DNA of 64,000 bases from Lunularia cruciata. Taxonomy: Eukaryota > Streptophyta > Marchantiopsida > Lunulariales > Lunulariaceae. The notes beneath the pieces were generated by a model. The model ran no database searches and was not told the origin of the DNA. It saw only the letters and a program-made list of their open reading frames with translations. The stretch covers positions 47,249,001-47,313,000 of the forward strand of contig OX419758.1 in the NCBI GenBank assembly GCA_948567375.1, given 5' to 3'. This document shows positions 12,510 through 25,239 of the stretch, in pieces. A program made the position numbers and the translations under genes. How positions within the stretch are numbered: position 1 is the stretch's first letter; each line of letters begins with the position of its first letter.

Positions 12510-15500
12510 TTACCAGCCAGCTTCTTCAGGCAGTTCAAAGATTGAGGAATATCTGATGCGAGTTTCTGGTCTTTCCCTGTACTCCGATACCCATTCGAAA
12601 AATAGCGCCCAGATTTTATCACTGCATATGACGTCAAAAGGAAAGCATTGATGTTATGTTTAAGAATATAGAACAAATCATTATCAGGCGTTGTGAATAA
12701 CCTAGTGGGACGTGCATGCAGCTTGAGCAACTGAAGCTTTCTGTCAAGGTGTGGTATCAGGCGTTGTGAATAACCTAGTGGGAAAGTGCATGCAGCTTGA
12801 GCAACTGAAGCTTTTTGCCAAGGTGTGGTTTCCTTCATTTTGCAAGCATACTGATCCTAGCAACTTGTAGTCAAACAGGAGGGTACCTGGAGAAGTTACG
12901 TTTGATCTTTTACCTAGAAAGTGTAGCAGAATCTCCGATTACAATCAGCTTTTGTCGAGCTCTAGTTATGCCAACATTCAACCGATGAAAATCACTAAGA
13001 AACCCAACAGTTCCTTCCATATTGCTGCGAACTGTATCTAAAATAATAACGTCCTTTTCACGTCCCTGTCAGAAAGCCACTCCCAGATCAGGAGCCCGTC
13101 CAGGTGCCATAGCAACAATAAGGTCATTTAAGACGCTAAGTACCACCCACTAAGTCTCCAGTAATGGCCGCATAATTCTAGACCCTACTGAAAAACACCT
13201 CTAATGATATCATTCATAAATCACATGCGGGAGATGGAGAAGACTTCTGTTTAGGAAACCATGGACAAATTTAGATGATCTAGAAACAAAAATTTTACTC
13301 ATTCGAGCACCTGAAATGCATCCACAGAATCGATCTCAAGGCCCGACCTCGATTCCTCGGCCATCAATTGTCTTAGCAACATAACCTGGAGCACCGATAA
13401 AAAGTTTGCACATTAGGAGAAAGAATTTGTAGCAACGCTACCTTAAAAGTTCTGTCGGAATATAGATTCTAAAGGTTAACAAAAACGTCGCGTAAAAGAG
13501 CTTTTCACCTGTGCTGAATATGGTGTTACCACTCCGATATCGCCAGCTGAATAGGTGTTTAATTGCAGTAGTTCCTTCACCACGCGTGCTGTCAATTTGG
13601 CCTGACATACAAAAGGTTTAGGAACATTTTTTTCTACGTCACCTTTGACCTAAACTATGTAGACAACGGCATCTTATATTTGATTCACACTGACAGAAAA
13701 ATGAACTTCGACATCGAACTGAGCACATATGGTCCCTCGATGCACATCTGCTACCACATATAGTGGAGCTCGAATTCCAAGAGGAACAAGGCATAGCTCG
13801 AACTCCTATCATTAATTCCTCTCTGAAAACCTTTGCACAATGTCGAATTCGGTACTTGTACGACATCCTAGTTTCACCCTTTATTGAAGTTTTAAGCAAT
13901 ACCTGCCCAGGATTACTTATAGAATAGTTCTCAATGCCCATGGTCGACCGCGCAGACGCTGGGGAAGATTCGCCGTTCTTTTCCTCTTCAAACCCTCCCC
14001 CAGCTGTGTCTATTACCTCCAACAGTAATCCTGAGTCAAGTATAGAAACCTACCCAGGTGCAACTCGAGGGTGAGTAATAAGATACCTATGGCGAGATCA
14101 AAACACTGCTCATCTATGCCGAAGTCTACATCGTTGACATGTAAGGTTTTTAATCTTCTCATTCGCAAACGAAAAGAAACATATAACCTCCTAATAGAGT
14201 GAACATCAGGAAACGAGAAAATGATCTAGAATTACCATAGAATCTGTATGTTCGTTTGACCTATCCGGAGCTTGGTGTCTGGCAATCAGTTGAGCACCAT
14301 AGAAAGCAGCAGAGGGAAATGCCATCAATTGTGCAGGCATGCGGTATTGCTGTCGTAAAGCGCCTGATATATAGCCTCCATGCAATCTGAAGAGTAAATT
14401 AGACTTTTATCAATTAAAATCAAGTGAACTAACTACAGTTTCCAATTAAGAGTAGACAGTGGGTCATCATAAGGAATAACACAAGTAGTGTCAGCAAATA
14501 GATCTGCTAAACCTCTAGAGTTAAACATTTCAGCTTCTTTCTTCATGATAGTACTCTCGCCATCCCTTACGTGTACTTCCATACTTCGATACGTGCAGTA
14601 CTCTGTCTACTTGCAGCTCTCTGAATCATGGAAGTCGATGGGTGCTACTCGAAATCAGTTACATATTGTAACGTGGTAAAACACAAAGTAGTCGATGAAC
14701 TTAAACCATGGATAACAGAGGAAGAGCAAATGGGTTCGTGCAGCTAGGTTTTCATGCGTATATTGAGTGTAAGAATATGCAAGCCGTTCCTGAGAACACG
14801 ATTCTATACCCAGGTACGTATATGAAGGATACCTACTGCTCAGTTGAGTTTTCTGAAATAGAACTTTTATTATTAGTCAGGTGTTTCGTTACTTTCCCCA
14901 ATTCTTTATGCATTCCCAAGAAATATCGCAGCCGATATGATTGACAATACCTTGCAACTGCCAGTTCTGCAGTTTCCTCTTCATCGGCAGCTATCGCATG
15001 AGCTTTGCTGATAATCGAAAGCTTGGCTCGATCCCACAAATCCGCACCGGCCACTAATTCCTCCAGCCTTGTTCCAAGCCCTGTCAGACAAGGTCGAGAG
15101 TAAATGGTACTGGAGGTTATACATGTTCTTAGCTCATATCTACACACAGCAATTGTCCGCTATTTACCTAGACGCTATGTTTAGATAAACATCTTCAGGA
15201 GAGTTTGAACACCCCAGGAGTTGATTAAGTCTAAGATCCGAGAACAGGCATAGTCTTCCATATATGCACATAAGAACGGATATAAAGAAGGAATACCTCC
15301 TCCATCACGCTCCATTAACTCCTCAAATAGTGTTGCCTCTAGACCGCCACGTTTATCATCATCATCATCTACAAAACTCCTCTGTTAAATATGAAGTTCA
15401 ACACTTGCATATCTATATCTTTTCAATTTCATAGAGCAGGAGGCAATCCGTCGCAGAGAGAGAGTTATTTGTGTAATGATATACAGAAGCCGTTCGAAGA

Positions 15501-18500
15501 ACGGGTAATCCCTAAGAAAGAGGATAGATATACGCACGGTGCACAATGAACATACATTGCTCAGGTCATGCAAGCCAGTTTTAAGTGTAATAACTCATAC
15601 GTACGATCAGAAGGCTAGAAGTGAAGAACTCCCGGAGTAAGACATGCAACCCTGAACTAATTTGATTTACAGGCATTTTACGAAAGTGAAAGTAGTGAAA
15701 GCGGAGATAGATAAAGGGCCCCACGAGTCAAGTTGATCAGTCCAAAGTAAAACCTTTACCAAAGAGGTAGTAAATTTGACAGCCTCAATTTTCTGAACTT
15801 CCATAAACTACACTACGGCTTGCACCTGAATCAGTGACGCACTCACCTGAAAGGACTGTGGGCGGTAGTTGCTGATGGTCACCAGCCATCACAACCAGTG
15901 GGGAGCTCGCCTCGTTGACTAAGTTATCTCGATACTTGAGATACGGAAGAACCAGTAGTAATGCCGGAGTAATGGCCTGGCTTGCTTCGTCTATGATAAC
16001 ACAATCAAATTGTGTACCTTCTGTATCACCTGGATTTGAAGGAGTACATCCTTAGCAGCATCCTAATGAAAGCAATAGTCTTGCTCGACTCCAAAAGCTG
16101 AAATGTGAGGGACACTGAATGCGAAAAGTGGCAATCATCAAGATTTCAGTGAAACAGTTTTAGGAGGGTTACCCAGATCATGAAGACATGACGCAAAACC
16201 AGTCAAGGTTCCACAAAGAACTTTTGTTCGACATAAGACAGAGCTCGCGCAAACTTGATCCAGTCTGTAATTAACTCAAACATGTTCCCATCAGTGCGTC
16301 AGTCTGGAAACTCCAGTTACAACAACATGACTAAAACGAGTTGAGTTAACAGATCCTCAACCAATTTTACACACCCTAAACCCTTAACCAAGCACCGGTG
16401 AAAAATTTCAAACAGGGACAACCTTCGAGCGTCCTTAAAAAGCGCATTCACTTCTTTCCGAGCATTCCGCCTTCGTTTTCCCCCATCTGAAGCTCTGGTC
16501 CATCTAAAGCAAACAGCCAAAAAGATTCAAGTTTACTGACAGTCGTAAGCATGAAATGCCACTTTGAGATATGCTGTACTTGATTGATTCCCATGTTGTT
16601 TCTTCTGGTTATTTTTCTAAATTTGGGAAAAAATGTTGCAAGAAATTTTGTTTACTTTTCAGCAGTCAGTTGCATAGCATAAGCCTCCTTCCGCAATTTC
16701 CTCGCTATCGCAGCTTCAGGTTGGGCGTCCTGCAAGGATTCCACCGTGTAGGCTGCTACTGCTGATGCGACTCTATCTGCCAAATTAAACAAGACGAATC
16801 TCAGAAACTGATTCAAAATTAAGATGCTCCACTGTTGCTACACCGTCTTTCAGTTCTTACGAAGATATGAGTCTTATCTAGCAATTTCCACGCACAAACT
16901 CAGAACCCGCTCCTTCCAAGAATTCTGCCTAGGTAGATAAGTTGGCCCACAATGAAGGAACTTCGATACGCTTCGCAAAAGCCTAATGGACGAGGCATAA
17001 ACCGTTCTCGACAAGATCCGTTCTCATATGAAAGGTGTGATGAAAACGAAAGACCGTCGATCACAAACCTGTCACTCCTGCTCGAGCTAGAGGTATTGAG
17101 GAGTCCGCTGTCAGAAGAGCGAGTGCCATGTTATCAACAGCTGCATTTGATGCAGCACAAACAAGCACTCTTTTCCCGGACTTCATTTGTTGCCGGACTA
17201 TCTCTACCTGCATAGGTTTGTCCAAGGAATTTATGGTCTTAGAGCAGACGAAATCATAAACAGATGAAGAAATAGCAGTGGGCATGATGCCTGCTCACGA
17301 CATTTCGGAATATGGCTTAGCATACTTTCTAACCAGCTAGTACTAGTATTCTCCTTGCAATGCCGATGAGAAGCTTGACATACCAGGGTTCGAGTTTTTC
17401 CTGTACCAAAGGGTCCATGAATAAGAACAACAGGCGACCTACTATCTTCAATACATAGTCGTACTGCTGCACGTTGCTCTGCATTGAGTCCTTCGTCAAA
17501 TTGTTCTTCTTTGAGGGCAACCTTCTCCCAATTCTCTTGTGCACGTGAAGAGGTGGATTCGTCCAGCCTCTCCTGAATACTTGAGGGGCTCGAAACAGAA
17601 GCACAAAGAACTCCATCCGCCAAGAGTGCATTTAAAAGAATGCTCATACCCTTCTCAGCTCGTTCACAGACTGTAAATGGTAAGATTACATGTCCGTATT
17701 AATGACTGGGTGCTTTGCCTCATTTAGAGCGACGTCGTGAAGGCATCTAGCTTCTAAGACCGTCAGCAAGGGAGCAAGAACCATGATTGACATGAAGAGG
17801 CAAGAGATTTTCAAAAAGCACGGACAGTTCAAAGGGACAAGAAGGTGAGTATTTCAAATTATTACAAGTGCATGCTTAAAAATTGTGCGATCGTTAGGTT
17901 GATATAGGCTACAGGTTGATTCTGTTCAAGTTTTTGACCGGCGGGGGTTGTCATGAGCAGAGATGCATCCGGAAGTGTGTACCTCCAAGAACAGATCGCA
18001 TCCGGTCAAATGAGGTACTATCAGGAACACGGAGCACGCATATTTCTCTGGTCTCATCATTTGAGGCTGGAGGATAATCAAATACTAAGCAGATCTTCCC
18101 CCCTCTACTCCATGCCACTCGACCAGGTGGTTGTCCCTCCGAAACAACCCATGACCCAACTGGATCTTTGTCAGCTATGCGAATGGCCATCCCGGGACGT
18201 GCACGTTGTGCAAAACGAGATACATGACCTTTTCTCTCCGCACCTATTCCATCCTCAAGTACCCACCTGTAGACAAAAGTTTACCAGCTATAAGGATGGC
18301 ATGAATGCAGCATGTTACAAGAGAAGTAAATAAAAATCCATATTCAAGAAGTTTAGTTGATATGTCCGTGAAGGACTTTGCACGCAGAGAACATGAGCAT
18401 CGTACCTTTCTCTCCCAAAAGACGCTATCTCTTTCTCCACAACAAAGGCCTTGTGCAAAAGAATTCCTTGGGCTTCCAGAATTTTCCAAGATTGCAAAGG

Positions 18501-20090
18501 TTGATCGAAGGCCAAGTTTTCTCTACACGCCGCCTCCTCCTTTTCAAGGAGCTGTAATTCATACCTAAGTTCAGCATTTTACCAAACATTGAGACACTCT
18601 TGTACTGGTGACTATTGCTGTATGGAACAAAACTGCGTGGTTCTTTAAAATGCAGTGGCAAAAGAGCAAATTGCAACTCATAGGTTGGATGATCAGCAGA
18701 GAAACTGCCTAAAACAAGCGAGCCAGTAAGGTTGGAAGTACTAGAAAAAACTTAGAGCATAAATCTGAAAAAGAAGAATGAGCTTCAGAAGCTGAACTTC
18801 GGAAGATATAGCAAAGAGATTCCAAGTAAGAGATGATTCAGAATCATGAATTCAAAGATGAAGAACCGTTCATCACAAGATACACAATCACAAGTTGTTA
18901 CAGACGTACCTGGCGGAACTTCGTAAGCCTCTCACCGACAGTCATTCTCCTTGCGGTGAAACATCTTTGCTTGCCCTGGCCCACGCTGCCTCACACCGTG
19001 TTAGGTCAGTCTAGACTATGACAACTATCCAGAAAACGAAAGAAGGAACCCGATTCCGAAACCATTTCGAGTGTTTAGTTATCCCCCTGAAGGCCGAGCT
19101 CCCCCAGCTTTGAAATGAGTAGTTACATGAGAACTTAAAGTACTTGTCTACCAAGCTTTAACCCTGATTTGCTAAATCTGATCATTGGCATGGCTATAGA
19201 TTCACGAGTAATCGGTCTCGTGGCATATTGGGATATTTCCGTATAAGGCGTAGACGATTTACTGATGATTCATTTTTTTGTAAAACAGCACATTCATACC
19301 TTACTGTAAGAAGCAAACATTTTACAAGTGAAGCCAAAATAATGAAGTGAGTAAACACTGAGAACTCACCTCACGTGCTCCAAACCCAAACGCTCGGCAA
19401 TTTCATGAGCTCTGCGCCTTTCTTTTCCAGACATTGCAGGCGGGAAGACAATTTGATCACCACCTGGTCCTCCATTTCGTAGGTGTACTAGAAGTGCCCT
19501 CAAATCTTTGCTCTCTTCAATGCCTCGTGATGTATAATCATTGGTAGAATATGGGTCTTCAAAGCGCTTGAAGGTGACCATTTCGGGGGCTGACGATTTT
19601 GATTGAATTCGGAAGGTCCTCTTTCTGGTGCTTGTGGTGTCTTTGTTTCTTACACACTCAACTCCTCTGCATGAGGCGAGGCAGACTTTCCTCAGACACG
19701 TCCATATCATCAAATGATAAATTTAGTTCACTAAATTATCAGATAACAGTTTCATGGCATTTTAAGAGAAGAAATGCCAAGTACGAGACACTACACTAGC
19801 TGCAGTGTGCTCTGGAGAAACCTATAGTCACTTCTCTTAGAATTACGCAAGAATTTTTACCCCAATGTAAGCTCGTGAAGATTCCACACATTCAGTCTCC
19901 ACAGGATGAAATTCCTCCGAATCAAGATTGGGAGAGAAGATTCTTCATCCATTCTTCCGCGCACTCCATCTGCACACTGACCTCTAAACTTCATGCTCCT
20001 TTCCACTCCTGCCTTTGACAACCCGCGCGGAAGAAAGCTCGACCCGCACAAAGCTTCTGAGAACCGCGAGTTCATAATGTTCATTTCCAT
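12510..20090 (-). CDS. R3H-domain superfamily 1 (UPF1/IGHMBP2-like) helicase
   Basis: An ATP-dependent DNA/RNA helicase of the UPF1-like SF1 group, about 1,000 residues. Exons read on the minus strand: 20090-19861, 19666-19370, 18985-18910, 18551-18406, 18266-17983, 17670-17384, 17207-17069, an unresolved exon near 17.0 kb, 16776-16656, 16503-16423, 16264-16173, 16050-15847, 15368-15297, 15080-14951, 14386-14236, an unresolved exon near 14.1 kb, 14030-13903, 13601-13509, 13385-13311, 13065-12914, 12621-12510. The start is the first ATG of the opening frame; the Ser/Arg-rich N-terminus might be an organelle transit peptide. The R3H core (Arg160-x3-His164) sits before the helicase. Motif I is GPFGTGKT (Lys436). 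Motif II is IIDEASQA, followed by [45 protein letters not shown] and NVGITRARQ. An Asp run and about 55 residues separate [10 protein letters not shown] from QYRM. The exact cellular role is unknown. Confidence 0.88.
12682..12828. repeat. 73-bp tandem duplication in the last intron of the R3H helicase
   Basis: Two adjacent, nearly identical units begin with TATCAGGCGTTGTGAATAAC at 12,682 and 12,755. They differ by a handful of bases and lie wholly inside the final intron (12,622-12,913), so the protein is unaffected. Confidence 0.85.
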
Positions 20091-20949
20091 ATCAGCTTCT
20101 TCAGTGAAGAAACTCGAAGGATAGCAGCAGGTGCAGAGTGCACAAGGTCTATGCACACTAGTTACAACAGTGCGTCTTGATCAGGAATGCTCCAATTTAG
20201 TCCCCGTGCCTCCTGATTTCCAACTCTCGATTCTCATGTCAAAATTGATGTTTGCTTCGCAACGAGGAGAGATACTCGATCCCCCGCTAATTTCGTTTCC
20301 AAGCAAGAAATTGGGAGCGAGAAAAGGATTGTATTTTTCATCGCTACAATTCTGGGCATTTGGATGCTACTGTATCTTAAAACAGGAATTTGCGACAACG
20401 CACAGCAGATAAGAAGATTCTCGATCTCTCACTTCGAGTAAATGTCTCCAAGAAACTCGGATCCTCTCTAGCTACAAATGTCCACTATATGACGCATAAT
20501 CCCTGCCTTAATCCCGTCTCTCTGCAAGAACATGTGGATTAATTAACATAATCCAAAGACTAAGACGAAACGATCGTCGACATGAGCTTTGACACCAAAA
20601 CCGTATAGTCGAAATCCGAAGGAAGAGAAACAAACAGGGGGCCCTTCAATCTCATGGCAGGTAATCAATTTATATTTTGGAACGGTTTGTTTTATACTAA
20701 TAAGTCACTTGAGCTTGTTGAAAGGTCTTGCTAAGTGGGATTCTAAAGACTTATCCCATGATTGTTGTTGAGACCCCTTAACATGGAATATTCACATCCA
20801 CTTCCTATTGTACCTGCATTACTTTGCAAGGCTAGGACTAGTTGGTGTTTGGTGTTTATGTCGGGGAGATTATGTGCCATTCTTTTGATATAGCTTGCCC
20901 CTGGTCCTTAAAAAACCTTGTCATGACATTTGTAAAGCATAAGCTAGTT
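20091..20949. other. Upstream region of the R3H helicase
   Basis: The 5' flank and probable promoter of the minus-strand helicase gene, grading into transposon-derived sequence. No open frame here has a recognisable domain. I see no clear core-promoter motif. Confidence 0.45.
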
Positions 20950-21342
20950 CATTGGAGCGATAGGGATGGTAGTCATGTGTATTTTGGTAAATACAAATGG
21001 ATTTTTTGTTTGTAGTTAGATTTCATATTAGGGTTGCTAATCACATGGTGAAATCCACTTTCATTTGCACCTTTTGCATTGTTTGATATGCCATCCATGG
21101 TGCCATTAGGATTGGAGATATAGATAGATCGAGATATAGATATAGGTACACCTTCAAAGTTCAACTCCAAAGTTCAACTCCAGAGAACTCACTTCCCAGA
21201 TGTTGAGTTTTAAAGTTCTTGGCTATGGTGGATAAAGGTTGACGAGCATCTCATAGAATCTCTTAGGTAGAGTGTGTGTGGCTTGATTATAATCAATGCT
21301 CTAATATTAACAAATTTTTGAGTGAAAGATAGAGTATAGATT

Positions 21343-21416
21343 TGAGTTGAGTGTGATTCAAGTGGAATAATGAATTTATGAGTTGAGTGTGATCCAAGTG
21401 GAATAATGAATTTATT
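21343..21416. repeat. 37-bp tandem duplication
   Basis: Two adjacent copies of a 37-bp unit starting GAGTTGAGTGTGAT at 21,343 and 21,380, with one mismatch seen in the core. They lie in the leader of the decayed outer retroelement. Confidence 0.85.
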
Positions 21417-21834
21417 ATCTCAAAGAAATGAGAGTCAAGGGAAAATCAGGTGCATAAACTAAGGATGTTAGTGGTATCTCTAAACTTGATTGATCGTTGG
21501 TACTTTATATCATAGTTCTAGATTTCCCTAAGAGTGATAGTGTGCCAAAGCACTATTCAAGTTTGTGTAGATTTACCTATGGTGTAGATGGTGTAGAAGC
21601 ACTAACCAAATTTATGAGAATTGAGTTAATTAGAAGCAGTGGTTGTTCTATTTGAACCCAAGAGAAATCAAGATCTGGTGGTCAACCAATTGTAGAGGAG
21701 GTGCATCCTATTAGTGGAGGTTGTCCAGATTTGGAGATCAAGTTTGCAGAGGTTGTTCAGAGTTGGAGATTGTACAGATTGCACTAGCTAGTGCTCGAGT
21801 TGGTGAAGCTTGGCTAGGTCCAAATCTGGCCAAG

Positions 21835-22003
21835 CTTCACAAGAGGGTTTGATTTGGCAAGAAGAAAAGTCTTATTTGGCATGTATAGGCATCAAGGCAT
21901 ATGGCTATGGGCCAGAAAAGCTTCACAAGAGGGTTTGATTTGTCAAGAAGAAAGGTCTTATTTGGCATGTAGAGGCTTCAAGGCATATGGCTATGGGCTA
22001 GAA
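21835..22003. repeat. 86-bp tandem duplication
   Basis: Two adjacent copies starting CTTCACAAGAGGGTTTGATT at 21,835 and 21,921 with a few substitutions. They lie in the decayed outer retroelement. The unit encodes nothing I recognise. Confidence 0.85.
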
Positions 22004-23452
22004 ATCCTAGAAAGGCCAACAAGACAACTTTCTAGCGTGAGGCTAACCAATTTAGATGAATTTTTGGTAGCTTTTGGTTATTGTTTGGCAAAATGTGCAC
22101 ATTCTTCTAGATTGTGCACAATAGGGTTTGAACCCCAAATCTTGATATCATAGATTGATGTCCTAGCATTCACCTCCACCTTCACAATCTACCTTCACTT
22201 GTTGTCCTAGTGACTAGTTGATTGATACCTATATACTTGTAGTTTTGGCTACGAGATGTAGTTTGATCCAATTCTTGGTGAACTTGGTAGCTTAGAAATA
22301 TGTAAACATTCCTATTATATCAAATGCCAAATGGAAGCAAAGTCAATCTGGTATTAAATTATGAGGTGGACTTAGATTTAGACTTAATTAGACTTCTTGT
22401 GATTGGACTCCCTCCATTCTCTACTTCTTGTTTGTGCACCATGTTTATGTGAGGTGCATTGACTTTAGAGCAGTGGTGTTTTGGTGTGCTCTTGATAGTG
22501 AGATTGGAATGATGTTCAATCAGTCTACCTATGTTTCTCTTTGGTGAGGCAAGAAGTGATGACTTGCACATTGTAAAAGTGCATCTTGTGATGGCAAGTT
22601 ATAGGTCATTCTTTTCCGTAGTGTAGTTGTTGCAATTAGAGTTACATTAGTGAGTGGTATTCAATTGGTGGTGGCACTTGGTGGTGATCCTTGGTAGGGT
22701 ACTTATGGTGGTTATGGCTATAGATTGAGTTACATTGTCATAATGGAGTTCTTTGGGAATTCTGGACAAGATATTGCTCTAGTATGCATTGGGTTTACAC
22801 AATGTGGTTCTCGGTATCAATTGTATCTTAGGTCCTAGTGAAGGAGAAGATTGAATCTAATTTGGAGTTTGATATAGAAGTTGATTCAGTTGAGAGTGCA
22901 CCTAGTATATTTGCATCATTGTTGTGGGATGTGGATGAGATTTATGGGGGCTCCAACGTCACAAGGTGCTACTCTAGTACAATGGGTACCATTGAGTTGA
23001 ATGACTTCATCTAGGAGTTGGATAGTTGGTATGATCTACAACAGATGCAGAACTTGACTTTGTTCATGCATCTTCATGGCATGGAAGAGGTTGTTTTAGC
23101 ACTTGGAAGATCCACCAATGGATGACTATCATGAATTCAAGAGAGCTCCTTGAAGGATATTGAGCTATGGAGACAATATTGGTCTCCAAACTACATCTCT
23201 ATCACTTCATGCTCAATTGCTAGGAGTAGATTGGTAGTACTTGAGTTCTAGCTCGAGCAGCATTGGTGTATCTAGTGGAGGTGCACTAGTTGGAGATGAT
23301 GCAACTATGAGTGGGAGTACCACTATAGGAGGTAGTGCAATACTAGGGTTTAACCTCATGGTAGAGTTCTTCTAGTTCTTGAGGCAAACCTACCAAGGAG
23401 TGTGGATTGACAAGTTGACAAGCTTGTAGGAGTTCCAATGGAAGGCTGGAGA

Positions 23453-23457
23453 GAGCC
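23453..23457. repeat. Target-site duplication GAGCC (left copy)
   Basis: GAGCC directly precedes the TG of the 5' LTR and is repeated at 29,451-29,455 right after the CA of the 3' LTR. This 5-bp duplication defines one integration event and shows that the flanking gag-like frame was once continuous. Confidence 0.9.
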
Positions 23458-23985
23458 TGTAACAATATGGAGTTTCGCGACGAAGTTAGTCGGGCTTACA
23501 AAGTAGCCTAGAATATTCCGGAAGTATCTAGGAAGCTTCTTGGGAAGCTTCCTGGTTAGCTTAACAATATGGAATTTCGTGACAAAGTTAGTCAGGCTTA
23601 CGAAGTAGCACATAAGACAAAGTAGCCTAGAATATTCTGGAAGTATCTAGGAAGCTTCTTGGAAAGCTTCCTGGTTAGCTTAGCTTACACCTTAAGTAAG
23701 TAGCTTCTAGAAGGAAGCTTCTAAAAGCTTCCAACTAGCTTAGCTTGCACGCCAAGTAGACGGCTTCTAGAAGGAAGCTTCTTAAGAAGCTTCCTAGTTA
23801 ACTTGGCTTGCACTCTAAGAAAGCGGCTTGAGGAAGCTTCTTAAGAAGCTTGTCAAGGGCCTTGTATGCTACCTATAAATACCAAAGCCAAAGCTCATGC
23901 TAGGCATTCGGAGTTTTCCCTCATTCAAGTGTCCCAATGTGAGTTTCCATTCTCCTATTTCTCTCCTCGGATTCGGTCTTTTACA
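23458..23985 (+). repeat. 5' LTR of element A
   Basis: 528 bp, starting TGTAACAATATGG and ending TCTTTTACA. U3 opens with two tandem units (23,460-23,561 and from 23,562); the first lacks 17 bp present in the second. Downstream are many GAAGCTTC-type inverted repeats and a TATAAAT box at 23,874-23,880, which should direct transcription of the element from just downstream. Confidence 0.93.
23874..23880 (+). promoter_or_regulatory. TATA box in the 5' LTR
   Basis: TATAAAT about 105 bp before the LTR end, in the expected U3/R position. The matching box in the 3' LTR is at about 29,340. The related LTR at 37,914-38,385 also carries one. Confidence 0.75.
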
Positions 23986-23986
23986 T

Positions 23987-23997
23987 TGGTATCAGAG
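23987..23997 (+). promoter_or_regulatory. Primer-binding site (initiator tRNA-Met type)
   Basis: TGGTATCAGAG begins one base after the LTR end. It matches the complement of the plant initiator methionine tRNA 3' end, the usual minus-strand primer for plant LTR retrotransposons. Confidence 0.85.
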
Positions 23998-24256
23998 TAG
24001 GAATGGGATGGATGGAATTTATAGACCACCAAATCCACTTCCACCAAACCATTGGGATTTTTGCATCCAAATACTACCCAAGCATCGTTTCACACAGTTC
24101 ATCACCTCACACTTTGGACAAGATTTTCTACATATGATCACCGTGTTTGAGGAACCCTTGATACTTCCGGTTGTCACTCATGGAGAAAGATGGACGTGCT
24201 GTTTCTATGTGTTAATACATTAGATAGATTGGGAATGATGTGATAGAGGAGCAACC

Positions 24257-25102
24257 ATGGCAGCAATACCTGATGTTATCCTTGCGATGCAACAACAAAT
24301 TGAGCACCTTACTCAATTGTTGGATGAACTAGGTCTTTGACGACAAGAGCAGGTAGAGAGAGTACCAATTCGAGAAGGAGAAGATCGGATCAAATTCCCT
24401 AAACCCAAGGTATTTGAAGGCAAGAATCTCTCAAGTGTAGTGGAGAATTTTGTATTTGAGTGTGAACGTTATTTTGAAGCTACCAATCTACAAGATGAGC
24501 GAAAACAGATTCTCTTGGCTTCTAGCTAATTGGATGGAGTAGCAAAGCTATGGTGGAGATTTCGAGTGGAGCGAGCCGAACGACAAATGGTTGCACCGAT
24601 CTTGACATGGGCAGAATTCAAGAGCGCAATAATCAATCGGTTCCAAGCTATAAATGTCACACAAGCTGCACGGGATAAGTTGGCAGAGTTGAAACAAATT
24701 GGCTCTGTAAGAAGTTACATCACGCAGTTCCAAAACACCATCATGCAAATTCCAGATATTTTTGAAGGTGAAGCTCTGGATTGATTTGTGAGGGGCTTGA
24801 AGGCAAGAACCAAATTAGAGGTAACCATGCGAGAGCCACAACACTTGGAGGAAGCCATGCGGTTGGCCGAACGTTTTGATTCCTTGGTGGCAACAACTTG
24901 GTCTCGACTTGGACTCCCACAAAGCCTACCAATACACTACACACAAGTGGAGGAGCCAGCACCAATGGAGATTGATGCAATTCAACGAAGACTACTGGGC
25001 ATGGCAGATAGAGAGAAACTGCGACAAAATGGTGGTTGTTTTTATTGTTGCCAGTTGGGGCATCGCATTGCTGAATGTCCACTTAAGAATGGACGACCTT
25101 GA
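24257..25102 (+). pseudogene. gag of element A, interrupted by stops
   Basis: The capsid-like reading frame starts at ATG 24,257 and ends after a CX2CX4HX4C zinc knuckle (25,037-25,078), the nucleic-acid-binding motif of nucleocapsid. In-frame stops are at 24,338 (TGA), 24,527 (TAA), 24,782 (TGA) and 25,100 (TGA). Three follow the pattern CGA to TGA and one CAA to TAA, as expected from deamination of methylated cytosine. No functional Gag can be made without recoding. Confidence 0.85.
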
Positions 25103-25239
25103 CAAGTTGCCCAAGTGGAGATTGTGGAGCGGAATGATCAAGGAAAGGAGGAATCCCAGTAGGAGATTTCGAGCCGCCTACTGGGAGCTTGATTAGTTCC
25201 AATGGGATTGAAGGCTTGACCTATGCAAGTCTACTTCAC

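Larger units (their letters stand above)
20950..23457 (+). mobile_element. Decayed Ty3/gypsy element, 5' portion (LTR end, leader, gag)
   Basis: The left part of an old element. Sequence around 20,960-21,016 resembles, loosely, the end of the LTR at 42,248-42,470. From about 21,016 a leader begins (TTTCATATTAGGG, compare TTTCATATCAGGG at about 42,470) and stays alignable with 42,470-42,735 for roughly 280 bp. Fragments of a gag-like reading frame with many stops lie around 22,850-23,450. The frame is cut at 23,457 by the younger chromovirus and resumes at 29,456. Within it are two local tandem repeats (21,343-21,416 and 21,835-22,003). Confidence 0.6.

Noticed and set aside
15485-15510. TTCGAA-containing hairpin as a tRNA gene or T-arm
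   Set aside because: No acceptor stem, D-arm or anticodon arm can be folded around it, and the same holds for the copy near 55,303.
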